Below, piece after piece: positions 19,598 through 28,779 of a stretch of 64,000 bases of DNA. The stretch's first letter is position 1, and every line of letters starts with the position of its first letter. The translations under genes were made by a program, and so were the position numbers. The stretch is taken from contig NZ_CP026031.1 of NCBI RefSeq assembly GCF_003726095.1, positions 2,294,001 through 2,358,000 of the forward strand. Direction: 5' to 3'. The stretch comes from Niallia circulans (GTDB taxonomy: Bacteria > Bacillota > Bacilli > Bacillales > Cytobacillaceae). The notes below the pieces were generated by a model, which saw only the letters and a program-made list of their open reading frames with translations, made no database searches and was not told the DNA's origin.

Positions 19598-20344
19598 TTA
19601 TTTAAAATAATACATTAAAATACCAGCTGCGACTGCAACATTTAAAGATTCACTTTTCCCGTAAATTGGTATATATAGGTTGGTATCAGTCTTACTTAAT
19701 ACTTCTTTCCTTACACCATTACCTTCATTCCCAACAATTAAACAAAATGTGGCTGTTTTTTCTACCTCCCGATAATCCCTTCCATTTTCAAGGGCAGTGC
19801 CATAAATGGGAATATTTCTTTCTTTTAATTCATCCATAAACGATGCTAAATTTGCTTTTATAATTGGCAAGTGAAAATGGCTTCCTTGGCCTGATCGAAC
19901 TACCTTTGGATTGTATATATCTACCGTTCCTTCTCCGATAATAACCGCATCGATTCCTGCTGCATCAGCTGTTCGGATAATCGTTCCCAAATTCCCCGGA
20001 TCTTGAACTTGATCAATCGCAATAAAAGTTTGCGCTGTAGGGAGAATTTCTGGATGGCTTTGCTGCTTACATAAGGCCAGAATGCCTTGGGGTGTTTCTG
20101 TATCTGAAAGCTCCTTAATAATCTCTTTTGTAACGATCGTTATCGGAGTATCTCCATAATCCCAAGCAGGTACATCGATATCCTCTGAAACGATTAAATC
20201 AATAATAGAATCTGCTTTGAATGCTTCTTCCACAAGGTGAAAGCCTTCCACCAAAAACGTTCCCGTTTTATCTCTTTCCTTTTTTGTTAATCGTTTTTTC
20301 CATTCTTTAATTTGTGGATTTTTAACCGAAAGTATGTGTTTCAC
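19598..20344 (-). CDS. ysgA: TrmH/SpoU family RNA 2'-O-methyltransferase YsgA
   Basis: 248 residues. An N-terminal substrate-binding domain (SVKNPQIKEWKKRLTKKERDKTGTFLVEG) is followed by the knotted SPOUT methyltransferase core with DQVQDPGNLGTIIRTADAAGID, IVGNEGNGV and IPIYGKSESLNVAVAAGILMY. These are motifs 1 to 3 of the SpoU family, which methylates rRNA or tRNA with S-adenosylmethionine. It lies between pheS and sspI as B. subtilis ysgA does. The exact RNA target is not shown by the sequence. Confidence 0.93.
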   Translation of the reverse strand: MKHILSVKNPQIKEWKKRLTKKERDKTGTFLVEGFHLVEEAFKADSIIDLIVSEDIDVPAWDYGDTPITIVTKEIIKELSDTETPQGILALCKQQSHPEILPTAQTFIAIDQVQDPGNLGTIIRTADAAGIDAVIIGEGTVDIYNPKVVRSGQGSHFHLPIIKANLASFMDELKERNIPIYGTALENGRDYREVEKTATFCLIVGNEGNGVRKEVLSKTDTNLYIPIYGKSESLNVAVAAGILMYYFK

Positions 20345-20527
20345 TTGCTATTCTCCTTCACAATCACCAATTGATCTCTATTGCCTCTATTATAGCGTAA
20401 ATAAAATACATAATAAACGCCATTAGTGAAATGATAAAAATAGATATGTTTTACAAAAACTCTATACCATATCATTCAATAAGTGATTGGATGTGGATAG
20501 GTAACAATGGGAAAGAAGGTGCTTATT

Positions 20528-20734
20528 ATGAATTTAAATTTACGAAATGCAATAATCCATAATGTTTCTGGCAATTCTCAAGATGAATTAAAAGATACAA
20601 TCGTGGATGCTATCCAAAACGGAGAAGAAAAAATGCTGCCTGGTTTAGGCGTTTTATTCGAAGTAATTTGGAAAAATTCTTCTGAAGAAGATAAAGTAGA
20701 AATGCTGCAGACATTAGAAAATGGACTAAAGTAA
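20528..20734 (+). CDS. sspI: Small acid-soluble spore protein I
   Basis: 68 residues from the ATG at 20528, chosen because an AAGGTG site lies just upstream and because B. subtilis SspI begins with the same Met-x-Leu-Asn-Leu-Arg pattern; the frame can be extended 7 codons upstream without better support. The core [20 protein letters not shown] is highly typical of SspI. It is a minor spore core protein, expected to be made in the forespore, but I could not identify a convincing sigma-G promoter. It is convergent with xylB. Confidence 0.95.
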   Translation: MNLNLRNAIIHNVSGNSQDELKDTIVDAIQNGEEKMLPGLGVLFEVIWKNSSEEDKVEMLQTLENGLK

Positions 20735-20751
20735 AACAACTATTCCAACCA

Positions 20752-20815
20752 TAAACCCGAACGATTAGAGGGAAATGCCAATATAATTGGATTTTCTCAT
20801 AATTATTCGGGTTTT
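20752..20815 (+). terminator. Terminator of sspI
   Basis: Arms AAACCCGAA and TTCGGGTTT, with a further weak inner stem between CGATTA and TAATTA, are followed by TTTAT. It lies about 18 bases after the sspI stop. Confidence 0.7.
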
Positions 20816-20869
20816 TATTCAGTCTGCTCCATTTTCTCCTAGTAATTTTAGTTTGCTTAAAAACTAAAT

Positions 20870-20978
20870 AATCTTTAAAAACGGAGTAAAATGGAGCGGA
20901 GGACACCTGACTCCTGCGGGATGCAAAACCTAAGACTCCACAGGCTTTTGGAGTGTCCCCAAAAATTAGACACATTAT
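20870..20978 (+). repeat. Decayed Bacillus-type dispersed repeat
   Basis: The segment contains GGAGCGGAGG, GACTCCTGCGGGATG and GACTCCACAGG, the G-rich words of a small intergenic repeat scattered in many Bacillaceae genomes. A second diverged copy lies at 34740-34830 on the other strand. The end of the segment, GTGTCCCCAAAAATTAGACAC, is an imperfect palindrome like an IS end. It lies between sspI and xylB in a gap of about 290 bases that holds no gene. Confidence 0.5.
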
Positions 20979-21023
20979 TTTAACCTTTGTTCTGAGCTCG
21001 ATATACTATTGGACTCCGACCAT

Positions 21024-22535
21024 TTAGTTTTGTTTTAATTCATTTAACGCTTGTAATTTATGTGAAGTTTCTTTCGTCTCCGCATAAACTTCTTTATAAA
21101 TATTATATACTTGTTCGTATTTTTTCACATTTTCTGGAATAGGGTGAAATTCTTCTTTATATTGAACAAACTTTTCCACACACTCATTCATCGTTGCAAA
21201 CCACCCTAACCCAACTGCAGCAACCATCGCCGCACCTAAACCTGGCCCTTGTTCCACTGTTAAATTAACAACTGGCGTATTAAAAATATCTGCTTGAATT
21301 TGTAGCCACTTGCTGTTTTTTGCTCCTCCGCCTACGGAAACAATGCGTGTAAACTGCTTATTCGCATTTTCCTCCATCAAAATCTTACTATCATTCAATG
21401 AAAAAGTAATACCTTCTACAACAGCGCGTGCAAAGTTATCTATTGTATGTCTAGCGTCCATTCCAATAAAACTGCCTCTTATTTGACTATCTGTATAGGG
21501 TGTTCTTTCTCCCATTATATAAGGAGTAAACACTAATCCATCTGAACCGATTGGAATATTTTCAATATTTGAAAGTAACTCATCATAACTTTTCTCTGAA
21601 GCAAACGTATTTTTAAACCAATTTAAACTATATCCTGCAGATAATGTTACCCCCATGGAATAAAAACTATCCTTTATTGCATGATTGAAATAATGAACTT
21701 TCCCTGCATAATCTTCTTTCCCATCTTGTTCATAGGAAAGAAATACGCCTGATGTTCCGATACTAGCTAATCCCATACCTTCTTTAACAATTCCTGCACC
21801 AACTGCTGCACAGGCATTATCTGCTCCTCCAGAAAATACAGCAATATCATTTGTAAAACCATACTTTTTTGCAAGTTCTGCTTTCATTACGCCTATTTTG
21901 TCAGAGGACTCAACAAGCTTAGGAAAAATACCTAATGGAAGATCAAATAATTCAGCAATTGATTCACTCCAAACCTTCTTTTCCACATTCAGCATTAATG
22001 TTCCAGCAGCATCTGAATACTCCATTTGCTTATTACCAGTTAAATAGAATCCTAAAAAATCTTTAGGCAATAAAAAGTGCTTTGCCTGTTCCCATATAGT
22101 CGGTTCATTTTCTTTTACCCAAAGCAGCTTAGGCAAGGTAAACCCTTCTAGTGCTTTGTTCTTCGTGATGCTAATAACTTCTTGTCCTGCCCTATCCATT
22201 ATTTCCTGACATTGCTTACTTGTTCTTACATCATTCCATAAGATAGCATTCCTGAGGGCTCTTCCATTTGCATCTAATAAAACTAAGCTATGCATCTGTC
22301 CAGAAAAACTAATTCCTTCCGTTTTGGATGCTGCTTCTGGAAATGCCTCAATAATTTCTTTTAGTACAATATCTAATGCTTCTATCCACACATTTGGATT
22401 CTGTTCACTGTACTTCGGCTGTGGAGTTAAAAGCTCGTACTCGGAGCTCTTTGTGATAAGAACCTTGCCTTCTTTATCCACTAACAATCCCTTTAAGGAA
22501 CTTGTTCCTAAATCAATCCCTATTACATATGACAT
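21024..22535 (-). CDS. xylB: Xylulokinase
   Basis: 503 residues, the usual XylB length. It phosphorylates D-xylulose with ATP to xylulose 5-phosphate, which enters the pentose phosphate pathway. The FGGY fold begins with YVIGIDLGTSSLKGLLVD, then SFSGQMHSLVLLD and ILWNDVRT; the second half has GGADNACAAVGAG and the FGGY signature region VSVGGGAKNSKWLQIQADIF. AAGGGAG lies upstream of the ATG. It is downstream of xylA in the same direction; a 131-base foldback repeat lies between them. Confidence 0.96.
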   Translation of the reverse strand: MSYVIGIDLGTSSLKGLLVDKEGKVLITKSSEYELLTPQPKYSEQNPNVWIEALDIVLKEIIEAFPEAASKTEGISFSGQMHSLVLLDANGRALRNAILWNDVRTSKQCQEIMDRAGQEVISITKNKALEGFTLPKLLWVKENEPTIWEQAKHFLLPKDFLGFYLTGNKQMEYSDAAGTLMLNVEKKVWSESIAELFDLPLGIFPKLVESSDKIGVMKAELAKKYGFTNDIAVFSGGADNACAAVGAGIVKEGMGLASIGTSGVFLSYEQDGKEDYAGKVHYFNHAIKDSFYSMGVTLSAGYSLNWFKNTFASEKSYDELLSNIENIPIGSDGLVFTPYIMGERTPYTDSQIRGSFIGMDARHTIDNFARAVVEGITFSLNDSKILMEENANKQFTRIVSVGGGAKNSKWLQIQADIFNTPVVNLTVEQGPGLGAAMVAAVGLGWFATMNECVEKFVQYKEEFHPIPENVKKYEQVYNIYKEVYAETKETSHKLQALNELKQN

Positions 22536-22557
22536 TTATAAACGCTCCCTTCTGAAG

Positions 22558-22688
22558 ACCAATGTAAAGGGATGTCTCATTCAGAGAGATTTCGACCTCC
22601 ACAAGTATTTCTAGTAGATTTTTTCAATTAGCTACTACTAATAAACTTGTGATGCCAACTCCTTCTATTGAGACACCCCTTTATTGGT
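22558..22688. repeat. 131-bp foldback (MITE-like) element between xylA and xylB
   Basis: The ends are an imperfect inverted repeat: the left begins ACCAATGTAAAGGGATGTC and the right, read on the minus strand, ACCAATAAAGGGGTGTC. Nested inside are CACAAGTATTTCTAGTAG at 22600-22617 and its near complement at 22632-22651. The whole element can fold into one long interrupted hairpin. No open frame is inside. It may be a small non-autonomous transposable element or an mRNA processing hairpin of the xylAB transcript. Confidence 0.55.
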
Positions 22689-22715
22689 GTTATATTACTT
22701 ATTTTTCTATTTGTA

Positions 22716-24023
22716 TTATACTAAATAATCATTCAAACGAGATTTTAAGAATTCCAGATGATTTGGCTCATTTTCAATTTGATCATGTTGTAATGCATAT
22801 TCAGTTAATGTTTTCAGATTTTCTTTTCCTTCTACAATAGATTTACCAATTCCAGTTGTATAGCTCTTATATCTACGTTCAATTTCTTTATCGAAGAAAC
22901 CATCTTCTTTTAGTTTTGCAGCTGATTTAAGTCCACGTGCAAAAGTATCCATACCAGCAATATGTGCAAGCACTAAATCTTCCATAGAGAATGAAGAACG
23001 GCGAACTTTCGCATCAAAGTTAATACCACCTGGAGCAATTCCTCCATTTTCAAGCACCTGATACATTGCTAGAGTTGTATCATAGATATTAGTTGGGAAC
23101 TCATCTGTATCCCATCCAAGCATTATATCTCCTTGGTTCGCATCTAGGGATCCAAGTGCATTATAACTTCTCGCAACAGCCATTTCATGTTCAAAAGTAT
23201 GTCCTGCTAATGTAGCATGGTTTGCTTCTAGATTTAGTTTAAAGTATTTATCAAGATCGTATTTTTGTAAGAATGCCATTGCCGTAGCAGCGTCAAAATC
23301 GTATTGGTGTTTGGATGGCTCCATTGGTTTTGGTTCAATTAAAAATTGAACTTCATGGTTTAATTCTTTGGCATAATCAACTGCCATATGGAAGAAACGA
23401 GCCATGTTATCTTGTTCTAATTGTAAATCTGTGTTTAATAAAGACTCATAACCTTCACGTCCACCCCAGAATACATAGTTCTTGCCGCCAAGCTTTTTGC
23501 TGATTTCTAAGCCTTTTTTCACCTGTGCAGCAGCATATGCAAAAACTTCTGCATTGGATGAAGAAGCAGCACCATGTACAAAGCGAGGGTTTGTAAACAT
23601 ATTAGCTGTATTCCATAGTAATTTAATCCCTGTTTGATCCATCTTTTCTTTAATTAAATCTGTGATTACATCTAAATTATCGAAGAACTCTTGAAGCGTA
23701 TCACCCTCTGGAGCAATATCCACATCATGAAAACAGAAGTATTCAAAACCCATTTTTTCCATTAATTCAAATCCAGCTTCTACACGATTTTTTGCTGTTT
23801 CCATTGGCGTTTCACCAAACCAGTTACGATTATTTATAGCAGCACCAAATGGATCAGAACCATCCTGCGTTAATGTATGCCACCATGCCATACTGAAACG
23901 CAAATGTTCTTTCATCGTTTTTCCTAATACAACTTCTTCTGGATTATAGTGACGATATGCATAAATATTCTCCGTCTTTGGTCCTTCATATTTTACTTTT
24001 TTAATCATTGGAAAAAATTCCAT
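22716..24023 (-). CDS. xylA: Xylose isomerase
   Basis: 435 residues, close to the 440 of B. subtilis XylA. It converts D-xylose to D-xylulose and uses divalent metal ions. The conserved parts are visible: [16 protein letters not shown] with the catalytic His, [16 protein letters not shown], the metal ligand segment [34 protein letters not shown] and [16 protein letters not shown] lies seven bases upstream of the ATG. It is first in the xylAB unit and divergent from xylR, with an operator and cre box in the shared promoter region. Confidence 0.97.
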   Translation of the reverse strand: MEFFPMIKKVKYEGPKTENIYAYRHYNPEEVVLGKTMKEHLRFSMAWWHTLTQDGSDPFGAAINNRNWFGETPMETAKNRVEAGFELMEKMGFEYFCFHDVDIAPEGDTLQEFFDNLDVITDLIKEKMDQTGIKLLWNTANMFTNPRFVHGAASSSNAEVFAYAAAQVKKGLEISKKLGGKNYVFWGGREGYESLLNTDLQLEQDNMARFFHMAVDYAKELNHEVQFLIEPKPMEPSKHQYDFDAATAMAFLQKYDLDKYFKLNLEANHATLAGHTFEHEMAVARSYNALGSLDANQGDIMLGWDTDEFPTNIYDTTLAMYQVLENGGIAPGGINFDAKVRRSSFSMEDLVLAHIAGMDTFARGLKSAAKLKEDGFFDKEIERRYKSYTTGIGKSIVEGKENLKTLTEYALQHDQIENEPNHLEFLKSRLNDYLV

Positions 24024-24122
24024 TCTAATTCCCTCCTATTTGTTATAAAAATCAAGATCATTTAAACTTACTTTTTCTTTTCTCATCCATTTTCTACAAA
24101 TCTATTAATTTACTTTCTATTT

Positions 24123-24141
24123 GTTAGTTCAATATACTAAC
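24123..24141. promoter_or_regulatory. Candidate XylR operator
   Basis: The palindrome GTTAGT-N7-ACTAAC is centred about 110 bases upstream of xylA in the xylA-xylR intergenic region. Bacillus xyl operators are TTAGTTTG...CAAACTAA type palindromes, so the half-sites TTAGT/ACTAA fit a XylR target. Binding is inferred. Confidence 0.6.
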
Positions 24142-24171
24142 TGAATTTATCATAAATCTAACTTTGCTTTT

Positions 24172-24186
24172 TGTCAAGCGCTTACA
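24172..24186 (-). promoter_or_regulatory. cre-like box upstream of xylA
   Basis: TGTAAGCGCTTGACA on the minus strand has the palindromic AAGCGCTT core of CcpA-binding cre sites, differing from the consensus near one end by one extra base. It lies just upstream of the operator and would mediate glucose repression of xylAB. Confidence 0.55.
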
Positions 24187-24296
24187 ATATTATTTTTGTT
24201 ATTTTATTAATAAATTTGATAGAAGAATTATAATTAGTATGGTAACCTAACAATACATACATCGTTACTAGGTGATAAACTGTTTGGAGGAAAATA

Positions 24297-25457
24297 ATGG
24301 TTACAGACAAATATGTAATTAGAGAACAAAATGCTTCTCTTGTTATGGAGCAAATTGTTCAGCATGCCCCTATCTCGCGGGCAACCCTTTCGGCTAATAT
24401 TGGGTTAAATAAAGCAACTGTTTCTGATATAACAAAGAAGTTACTTGAAGAGAAATTAATAGAAGAAATCGGCATTGGCGAAAGTAGTCATTCTGGGGGA
24501 AGAAAGCCAATTCTTTTACAACTAAATAAGAAAGCTGGTCTTTCGATTGCCATAGAGCTTGGCTATGACTTTATTTCTACAATGGTTACTTATTTAGATG
24601 GAGAAGTGGTTTTTTATAATAAAGAAAGGGGTACGTTTATTAAGAAAGAAAATGTTCTTACCCATATTTCTGATATTATTGAAAAATATGCGAAAATAAG
24701 TAATCTGACAACCTATGGTATTGTTGGGATTGGGATTGCTATACATGGTATTGTAAATAAAAATAACATTTTATTTACTCCCTATTATGATTTAGACAAA
24801 ATAGAACTTTATGAAAAGTTAACGAAACTGTATCAGTATCCTATCCATATTGAAAATGAAGCTAATTTAACTGCCATTGGAGAGTCTACTTTTTCAACAG
24901 AATTTAATAACTTAATTAGTTTAAGTATCCATAGTGGTATTGGTGCTGGAATTATTATTGATGGGCAATTGTTTACAGGTTTAGACGGAAGAGCTGGTGA
25001 AGTTGGTCATTCAATTCTTTATCCTGATGGCAGAACTTGCCCATGTGGAAATAAAGGCTGCTTAGAGCAATATTGTTCCGATAAGGTGCTTCTAGAGCAG
25101 TTTAAAGAGTTAAAACAATTATCCAATGTTACACCAGATTTATTAGCTGAGCATTATTATGATAATGATTCAGCTATACAAGAACTCATTCAGCAACATT
25201 GTTATAATCTTTCAAAAGGGTTAAACAATATAATGACTTTTTTTGCTCCAAAGATTATATATATGAATAGTTCTGTTATTCGAAGAATCCCTGATATACT
25301 TTCAATCATTCATAATAACCTAGAAAGTTCCTTTAATAAAGATATCGCCATTGAAAATTCACGTCTGGGTTCTAAGGCATCTTTATTCGGCGCTACCGCT
25401 CTAAACATTCGTAATTTCTTAAATATTTCCCATTTAAAAATTATCAATGTAGAGTAA
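24297..25457 (+). CDS. xylR: Xylose repressor XylR (ROK family)
   Basis: 386 residues. An N-terminal winged helix-turn-helix (ISRATLSANIGLNKATVSDITKKLLEE, about 25-55) is followed by a ROK sensor domain with SIAIELGYDFISTMVTYL, IENEANLTAIGE and the zinc site GHSILYPDGRTCPCGNKGCLEQYC. GGAGG lies upstream of the ATG. It is divergent from xylA, and the operator and cre box lie between them, so it is the expected xylose-responsive repressor. The paralogue at 59431-60606 has the same architecture but different neighbours. Confidence 0.92.
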   Translation: MVTDKYVIREQNASLVMEQIVQHAPISRATLSANIGLNKATVSDITKKLLEEKLIEEIGIGESSHSGGRKPILLQLNKKAGLSIAIELGYDFISTMVTYLDGEVVFYNKERGTFIKKENVLTHISDIIEKYAKISNLTTYGIVGIGIAIHGIVNKNNILFTPYYDLDKIELYEKLTKLYQYPIHIENEANLTAIGESTFSTEFNNLISLSIHSGIGAGIIIDGQLFTGLDGRAGEVGHSILYPDGRTCPCGNKGCLEQYCSDKVLLEQFKELKQLSNVTPDLLAEHYYDNDSAIQELIQQHCYNLSKGLNNIMTFFAPKIIYMNSSVIRRIPDILSIIHNNLESSFNKDIAIENSRLGSKASLFGATALNIRNFLNISHLKIINVE

Positions 25458-25727
25458 CACGACTTTTTTTGCTTACGTTAAAGGGTGATACAATCTTTTC
25501 ATACAAGTGGAGTAGATTGTATCATTTCTTTTTATTTCTACCTCTCACCTTCCCAAAATACCATTATTTTTTTATCGTTTTTTGAAACTTTTTTCACAGT
25601 TATTTCGTTAATATCATGATGGATATAAGGATGCTATAATCGTTTTATATAATGTTTGGCTATCATTACAAGAAATAGAGCGAATATGCTATACTTGCTA
25701 TACAAAATATGAAAAAGGTGAAAAATT

Positions 25728-26840
25728 TTGACAAAAAAGAAGTTTCATTATTGGTTATTACAAGTTCTTATCATTGTTGCGATTGTTTATTTATGCACAA
25801 AAATTTCATTTTTATTTAAACCAGTTGCAGTGTTATTTTCTACTCTTTTTGTTCCCATTATCATTACTGGTTTCTTATACTTTTTACTTAATCCAATCGT
25901 TAAGTTTTTGCAAAAAAATAAAATTCCAAAGACACTTTCCATTATTATTCTTTATGTTGGTGTTATCGGCATTTTGATTTTGGTTATTGGCAGTATCGTT
26001 CCTATGATCAGCAAAGAATTTAGTGAGTTATTTAAAAATATACCTAAATATGCTGATGAAGCAGTGCAATATTTCCAATACTTAAATGATACAAAACAGT
26101 ACAAATGGATTATGAATCAAGAATATGTAAAAATTGAAGATATAACAGAAAACTTAAAGGCTTATGCTCAAACAATTCCAAGCAATATAACAAATGGAAT
26201 CGGTAAAATCATCAGCACTATGACTAATATAACCATTACGATTGTCACTGTTCCATTTTTACTTTTCTATTGTTTAAAAGATGGCAGCAAATTTCCAGAG
26301 GCTCTCTCTAAATTTTTCCCTGCATCTTATCGTAAAGAAGGATTACATATTATCAAAGATACAAGCGAAACAATTGCTGCCTACATACAAGGACAAGTTA
26401 TTGTAGCTCTATTTGTAGGAACCTTGGCTTTAATTGGTTATTTAATAATTGGTCTTGATTATGCGCTTGTAATGGCTTTACTTGTGGCTGTAACAAACAT
26501 GATCCCATATGTTGGACCATTAATCGGTGGTGCTCCTGCTGTTATTATCGCTATTTTCACATCACCAACACAAGCCTTACTAGTTATTATCGTCATTACC
26601 ATTGCTCAACAAATTGAAGGAAATATTCTATCTCCTTTAATTCTTGGAAAAAGATTGGATACACATCCAGCAACCATTATTATTCTGCTATTAGTAGCAG
26701 GAAATTTAGCAGGTATTTTAGGAATGATTCTTGCAGTACCAACTTACGCTGCTGTTAAAACGATTGTAATCAATATTAACCGCCTGCTCAAAGCAAGGAA
26801 GGCAGCGATATTGAATACTAAGATACCTCCACTAGAATAA
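25728..26840 (+). CDS. AI-2E family transporter (YtvI/PerM type membrane protein)
   Basis: 370 residues with about eight membrane segments and the AI-2E/PerM layout: two N-terminal pairs of helices, a soluble stretch at about 90-150, and a C-terminal block with TNMIPYVGPLIGGAPAVI and RLDTHPATIIILLLVAGNLAGILGMILAVP. The start is TTG with AAAGGTG upstream. Members export small molecules or ions, but the substrate of this one is unknown. It follows xylR after about 270 bases and has its own promoter region; a paralogue, ytvI, lies at 52024. Confidence 0.85.
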   Translation: MTKKKFHYWLLQVLIIVAIVYLCTKISFLFKPVAVLFSTLFVPIIITGFLYFLLNPIVKFLQKNKIPKTLSIIILYVGVIGILILVIGSIVPMISKEFSELFKNIPKYADEAVQYFQYLNDTKQYKWIMNQEYVKIEDITENLKAYAQTIPSNITNGIGKIISTMTNITITIVTVPFLLFYCLKDGSKFPEALSKFFPASYRKEGLHIIKDTSETIAAYIQGQVIVALFVGTLALIGYLIIGLDYALVMALLVAVTNMIPYVGPLIGGAPAVIIAIFTSPTQALLVIIVITIAQQIEGNILSPLILGKRLDTHPATIIILLLVAGNLAGILGMILAVPTYAAVKTIVININRLLKARKAAILNTKIPPLE

Positions 26841-26892
26841 ATATCATATAGCTATTAGGGATAAGATATAGGACTTGTCGATAAAGCTTCTT

Positions 26893-26931
26893 AAAAAAGG
26901 GAATTTGATTAAAAATCAAATTCCCTTTTAA
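26893..26931. terminator. Bidirectional terminator between the AI-2E gene and ysdC
   Basis: Arms AAAAGGGAATTTGATT and AATCAAATTCCCTTTT around a loop of a few As. It serves the converging AI-2E family gene and ysdC. Confidence 0.9.
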
Positions 26932-28017
26932 TTATGCAAATGTTAATGAATTTACTGTTTCACGATCTAATTTTTTTATTACTTCGACGATTAACTTAAC
27001 AGCATTTTCATAATCATCACGATGCAGCATTGCAGCATGTGAATGAATATAGCGAGTTGCAATCGTGATAGATAAAGCCGGCACTCCATTATGTGTTAAA
27101 TGAATGGAGCCTGAGTCTGTACCACCTGCTGGCACACTGTCAAATTGATAAGGAATCTTCAACTCATCAGCAGTATCTGTTACCAGATCACGTAAACCTT
27201 TATGAGACACCATGGAAGCATCATATAAAATAATTTGTGGACCTTTGCCCATTTTACTTAATGCTTCTTTTTCTGTTACTCCTGGTGTATCCCCAGCTAT
27301 ACCAACATCTACTCCAAAACCAATGTCCGGCTCAATAAAGTTTGCAGCTGTTTTTGCTCCACGAAGACCGACCTCTTCTTGAACAGTACCAACACCATAG
27401 ACAATATTAGGATGGTTGCTGTCTTTTAAATTCTTTAATACATCTATCGCAATAGCACAGCCAATACGATTATCCCATGCTTTTGCAAGCAGCATTTTTT
27501 CATTATTCATGACCGTAAACTCGAAATATGGAACGACCATATCGCCTGGTTTCACGCCCCACTCCATCGCTTCCTCTTTAGAAGATGCGCCAATATCAAT
27601 AAAGATATCTTTTAGGTCGATTGGTTTCTTTCTTGCTTCTGGACTTAATACATGAGGTGGTTTGGATCCTGTAATACCAGTGATCTCTCCTTTGCTTGTT
27701 ACAATTGTTACTCGTTGAGCTAACATTACTTGTGACCACCAACCGCCTACTGTTTGAAAATAGAGAAAACCTTTATCATCAATACGGGTTATCATAAAAC
27801 CAACTTCATCAAGATGACCTGCAACCATTATTTTCGGTCCATTTGCTTGGCCAACTTTCTTAGCAATTAAGCTTCCTAAATTATCTGTTGTTACCTCGTC
27901 TGCATATTCTGCTATGTACTTTTTCATGATCTCTCTTGGTTCTTTTTCATTTCCTGGAATACCTTTTGCATCAGTAAGATCCTTAAGCATTGTTAATGTT
28001 TCATCTAATTTCGCCAT
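26932..28017 (-). CDS. ysdC: M42 family metallopeptidase YsdC
   Basis: 361 residues, the same length as B. subtilis YsdC. It belongs to the M42 aminopeptidases, which form large tetrahedral particles and trim peptides in the cytoplasm; older annotation as endoglucanase is doubtful. Metal ligands are visible in [36 protein letters not shown] (catalytic Glu pair) and [10 protein letters not shown], with the final His in [16 protein letters not shown]. It is followed by ysdB on the opposite strand, as in B. subtilis. Confidence 0.94.
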   Translation of the reverse strand: MAKLDETLTMLKDLTDAKGIPGNEKEPREIMKKYIAEYADEVTTDNLGSLIAKKVGQANGPKIMVAGHLDEVGFMITRIDDKGFLYFQTVGGWWSQVMLAQRVTIVTSKGEITGITGSKPPHVLSPEARKKPIDLKDIFIDIGASSKEEAMEWGVKPGDMVVPYFEFTVMNNEKMLLAKAWDNRIGCAIAIDVLKNLKDSNHPNIVYGVGTVQEEVGLRGAKTAANFIEPDIGFGVDVGIAGDTPGVTEKEALSKMGKGPQIILYDASMVSHKGLRDLVTDTADELKIPYQFDSVPAGGTDSGSIHLTHNGVPALSITIATRYIHSHAAMLHRDDYENAVKLIVEVIKKLDRETVNSLTFA

Positions 28018-28223
28018 TATTTCGACTCCCTTAATATAATATATTCTTCATTATTATACTAGAAAATAATTATAGTACAAAATATAAAATACTACTTATA
28101 GCTTTATTGAAAAGAGATTTCTCCTTCGTCATATGGGTACAGAATAGAATCCTTGCTTATATTATGTATCAATTCTTTGTTTCTATTTATTTTTATTTCT
28201 TTTTTAAAATATTTTTCTAAAAA

Positions 28224-28249
28224 TGAAACCTTTTATGTTCTCTTTCGTA
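28224..28249 (+). promoter_or_regulatory. Sigma-W type promoter of ysdB
   Basis: TGAAAC at 28224-28229 and CGTA at 28246-28249 are separated by exactly 16 bases, an exact match to the sigma-W consensus (TGAAAC-N16-CGTA). It lies about 45 bases upstream of ysdB, which is a sigma-W regulon member in B. subtilis. Confidence 0.85.
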
Positions 28250-28294
28250 TTCTATTAGTTAATCCTGAAAATTTAAGTTACTGGAGGCTCTTTT

Positions 28295-28648
28295 ATGAAA
28301 TGGCTTTTGTTATTCGTTCTTCTCGCATTTCTTATTTATGGGTTGTTTCGACTCACTTCTTTCTTAACGAATCCGCAGCGAAGATTAACATTCGCGCAAA
28401 AGCGTGGAACATTTTATTTGTTTGATAATAAAGACAATATAAGAATGAATCTCTTACTAACATATAAAGGTCATTTGCTTGAGGGGGAAAAATACGCTGC
28501 TGCTGAAGAAGTGGATCACATTTTACTCTTTCCTACAAATCCTTATAATACAAAGTTGTCCACTCAAGACAAAGCCTATATAGAGCAGTCGCTTTTGTCT
28601 ATCTATCCAAAGGCAAGAATCGAATGGACACGGTTTAAAAAATCGTAA
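28295..28648 (+). CDS. ysdB: Sigma-W regulon membrane protein YsdB
   Basis: 117 residues. One N-terminal membrane anchor (KWLLLFVLLAFLIYGLF) is followed by a soluble part with NPQRRLTFAQKRGTFYLFD, which matches the YsdB family. GGAGG lies upstream of the ATG. It sits between ysdC and ysdA as in B. subtilis and has a textbook sigma-W promoter. The function is unknown; the regulon suggests a cell envelope stress role. Confidence 0.88.
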   Translation: MKWLLLFVLLAFLIYGLFRLTSFLTNPQRRLTFAQKRGTFYLFDNKDNIRMNLLLTYKGHLLEGEKYAAAEEVDHILLFPTNPYNTKLSTQDKAYIEQSLLSIYPKARIEWTRFKKS

Positions 28649-28680
28649 ATACCGGAAGCTCAGACATACGTAATCAACCA

Positions 28681-28746
28681 AATAAACCCTCGAACAATGA
28701 TACTTCCTTACTAAGAAAGCTTCGTATTATTGTTTGGGGGTTTATT
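28681..28746. terminator. Terminator between ysdB and the VTT-domain gene
   Basis: Long interrupted stem with arms AATAAACCCTCGAACAATGAT and its near complement, ending in GGGGGTTTATT. It can end transcription of the converging genes from both sides. Confidence 0.75.
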
Positions 28747-28779
28747 CATTTTAAGAAAGAAGATCTTCATTCTCTCTTT

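Noticed and set aside
20430..20527. Sigma-G promoter for sspI
   Set aside because: A CATATCA stretch resembles a -10 element, but no acceptable -35 element is at the right distance.
28153..28425. 90-codon frame overlapping the ysdB start
   Set aside because: It spans the sigma-W promoter and the start of ysdB in another frame, with no ribosome binding site.
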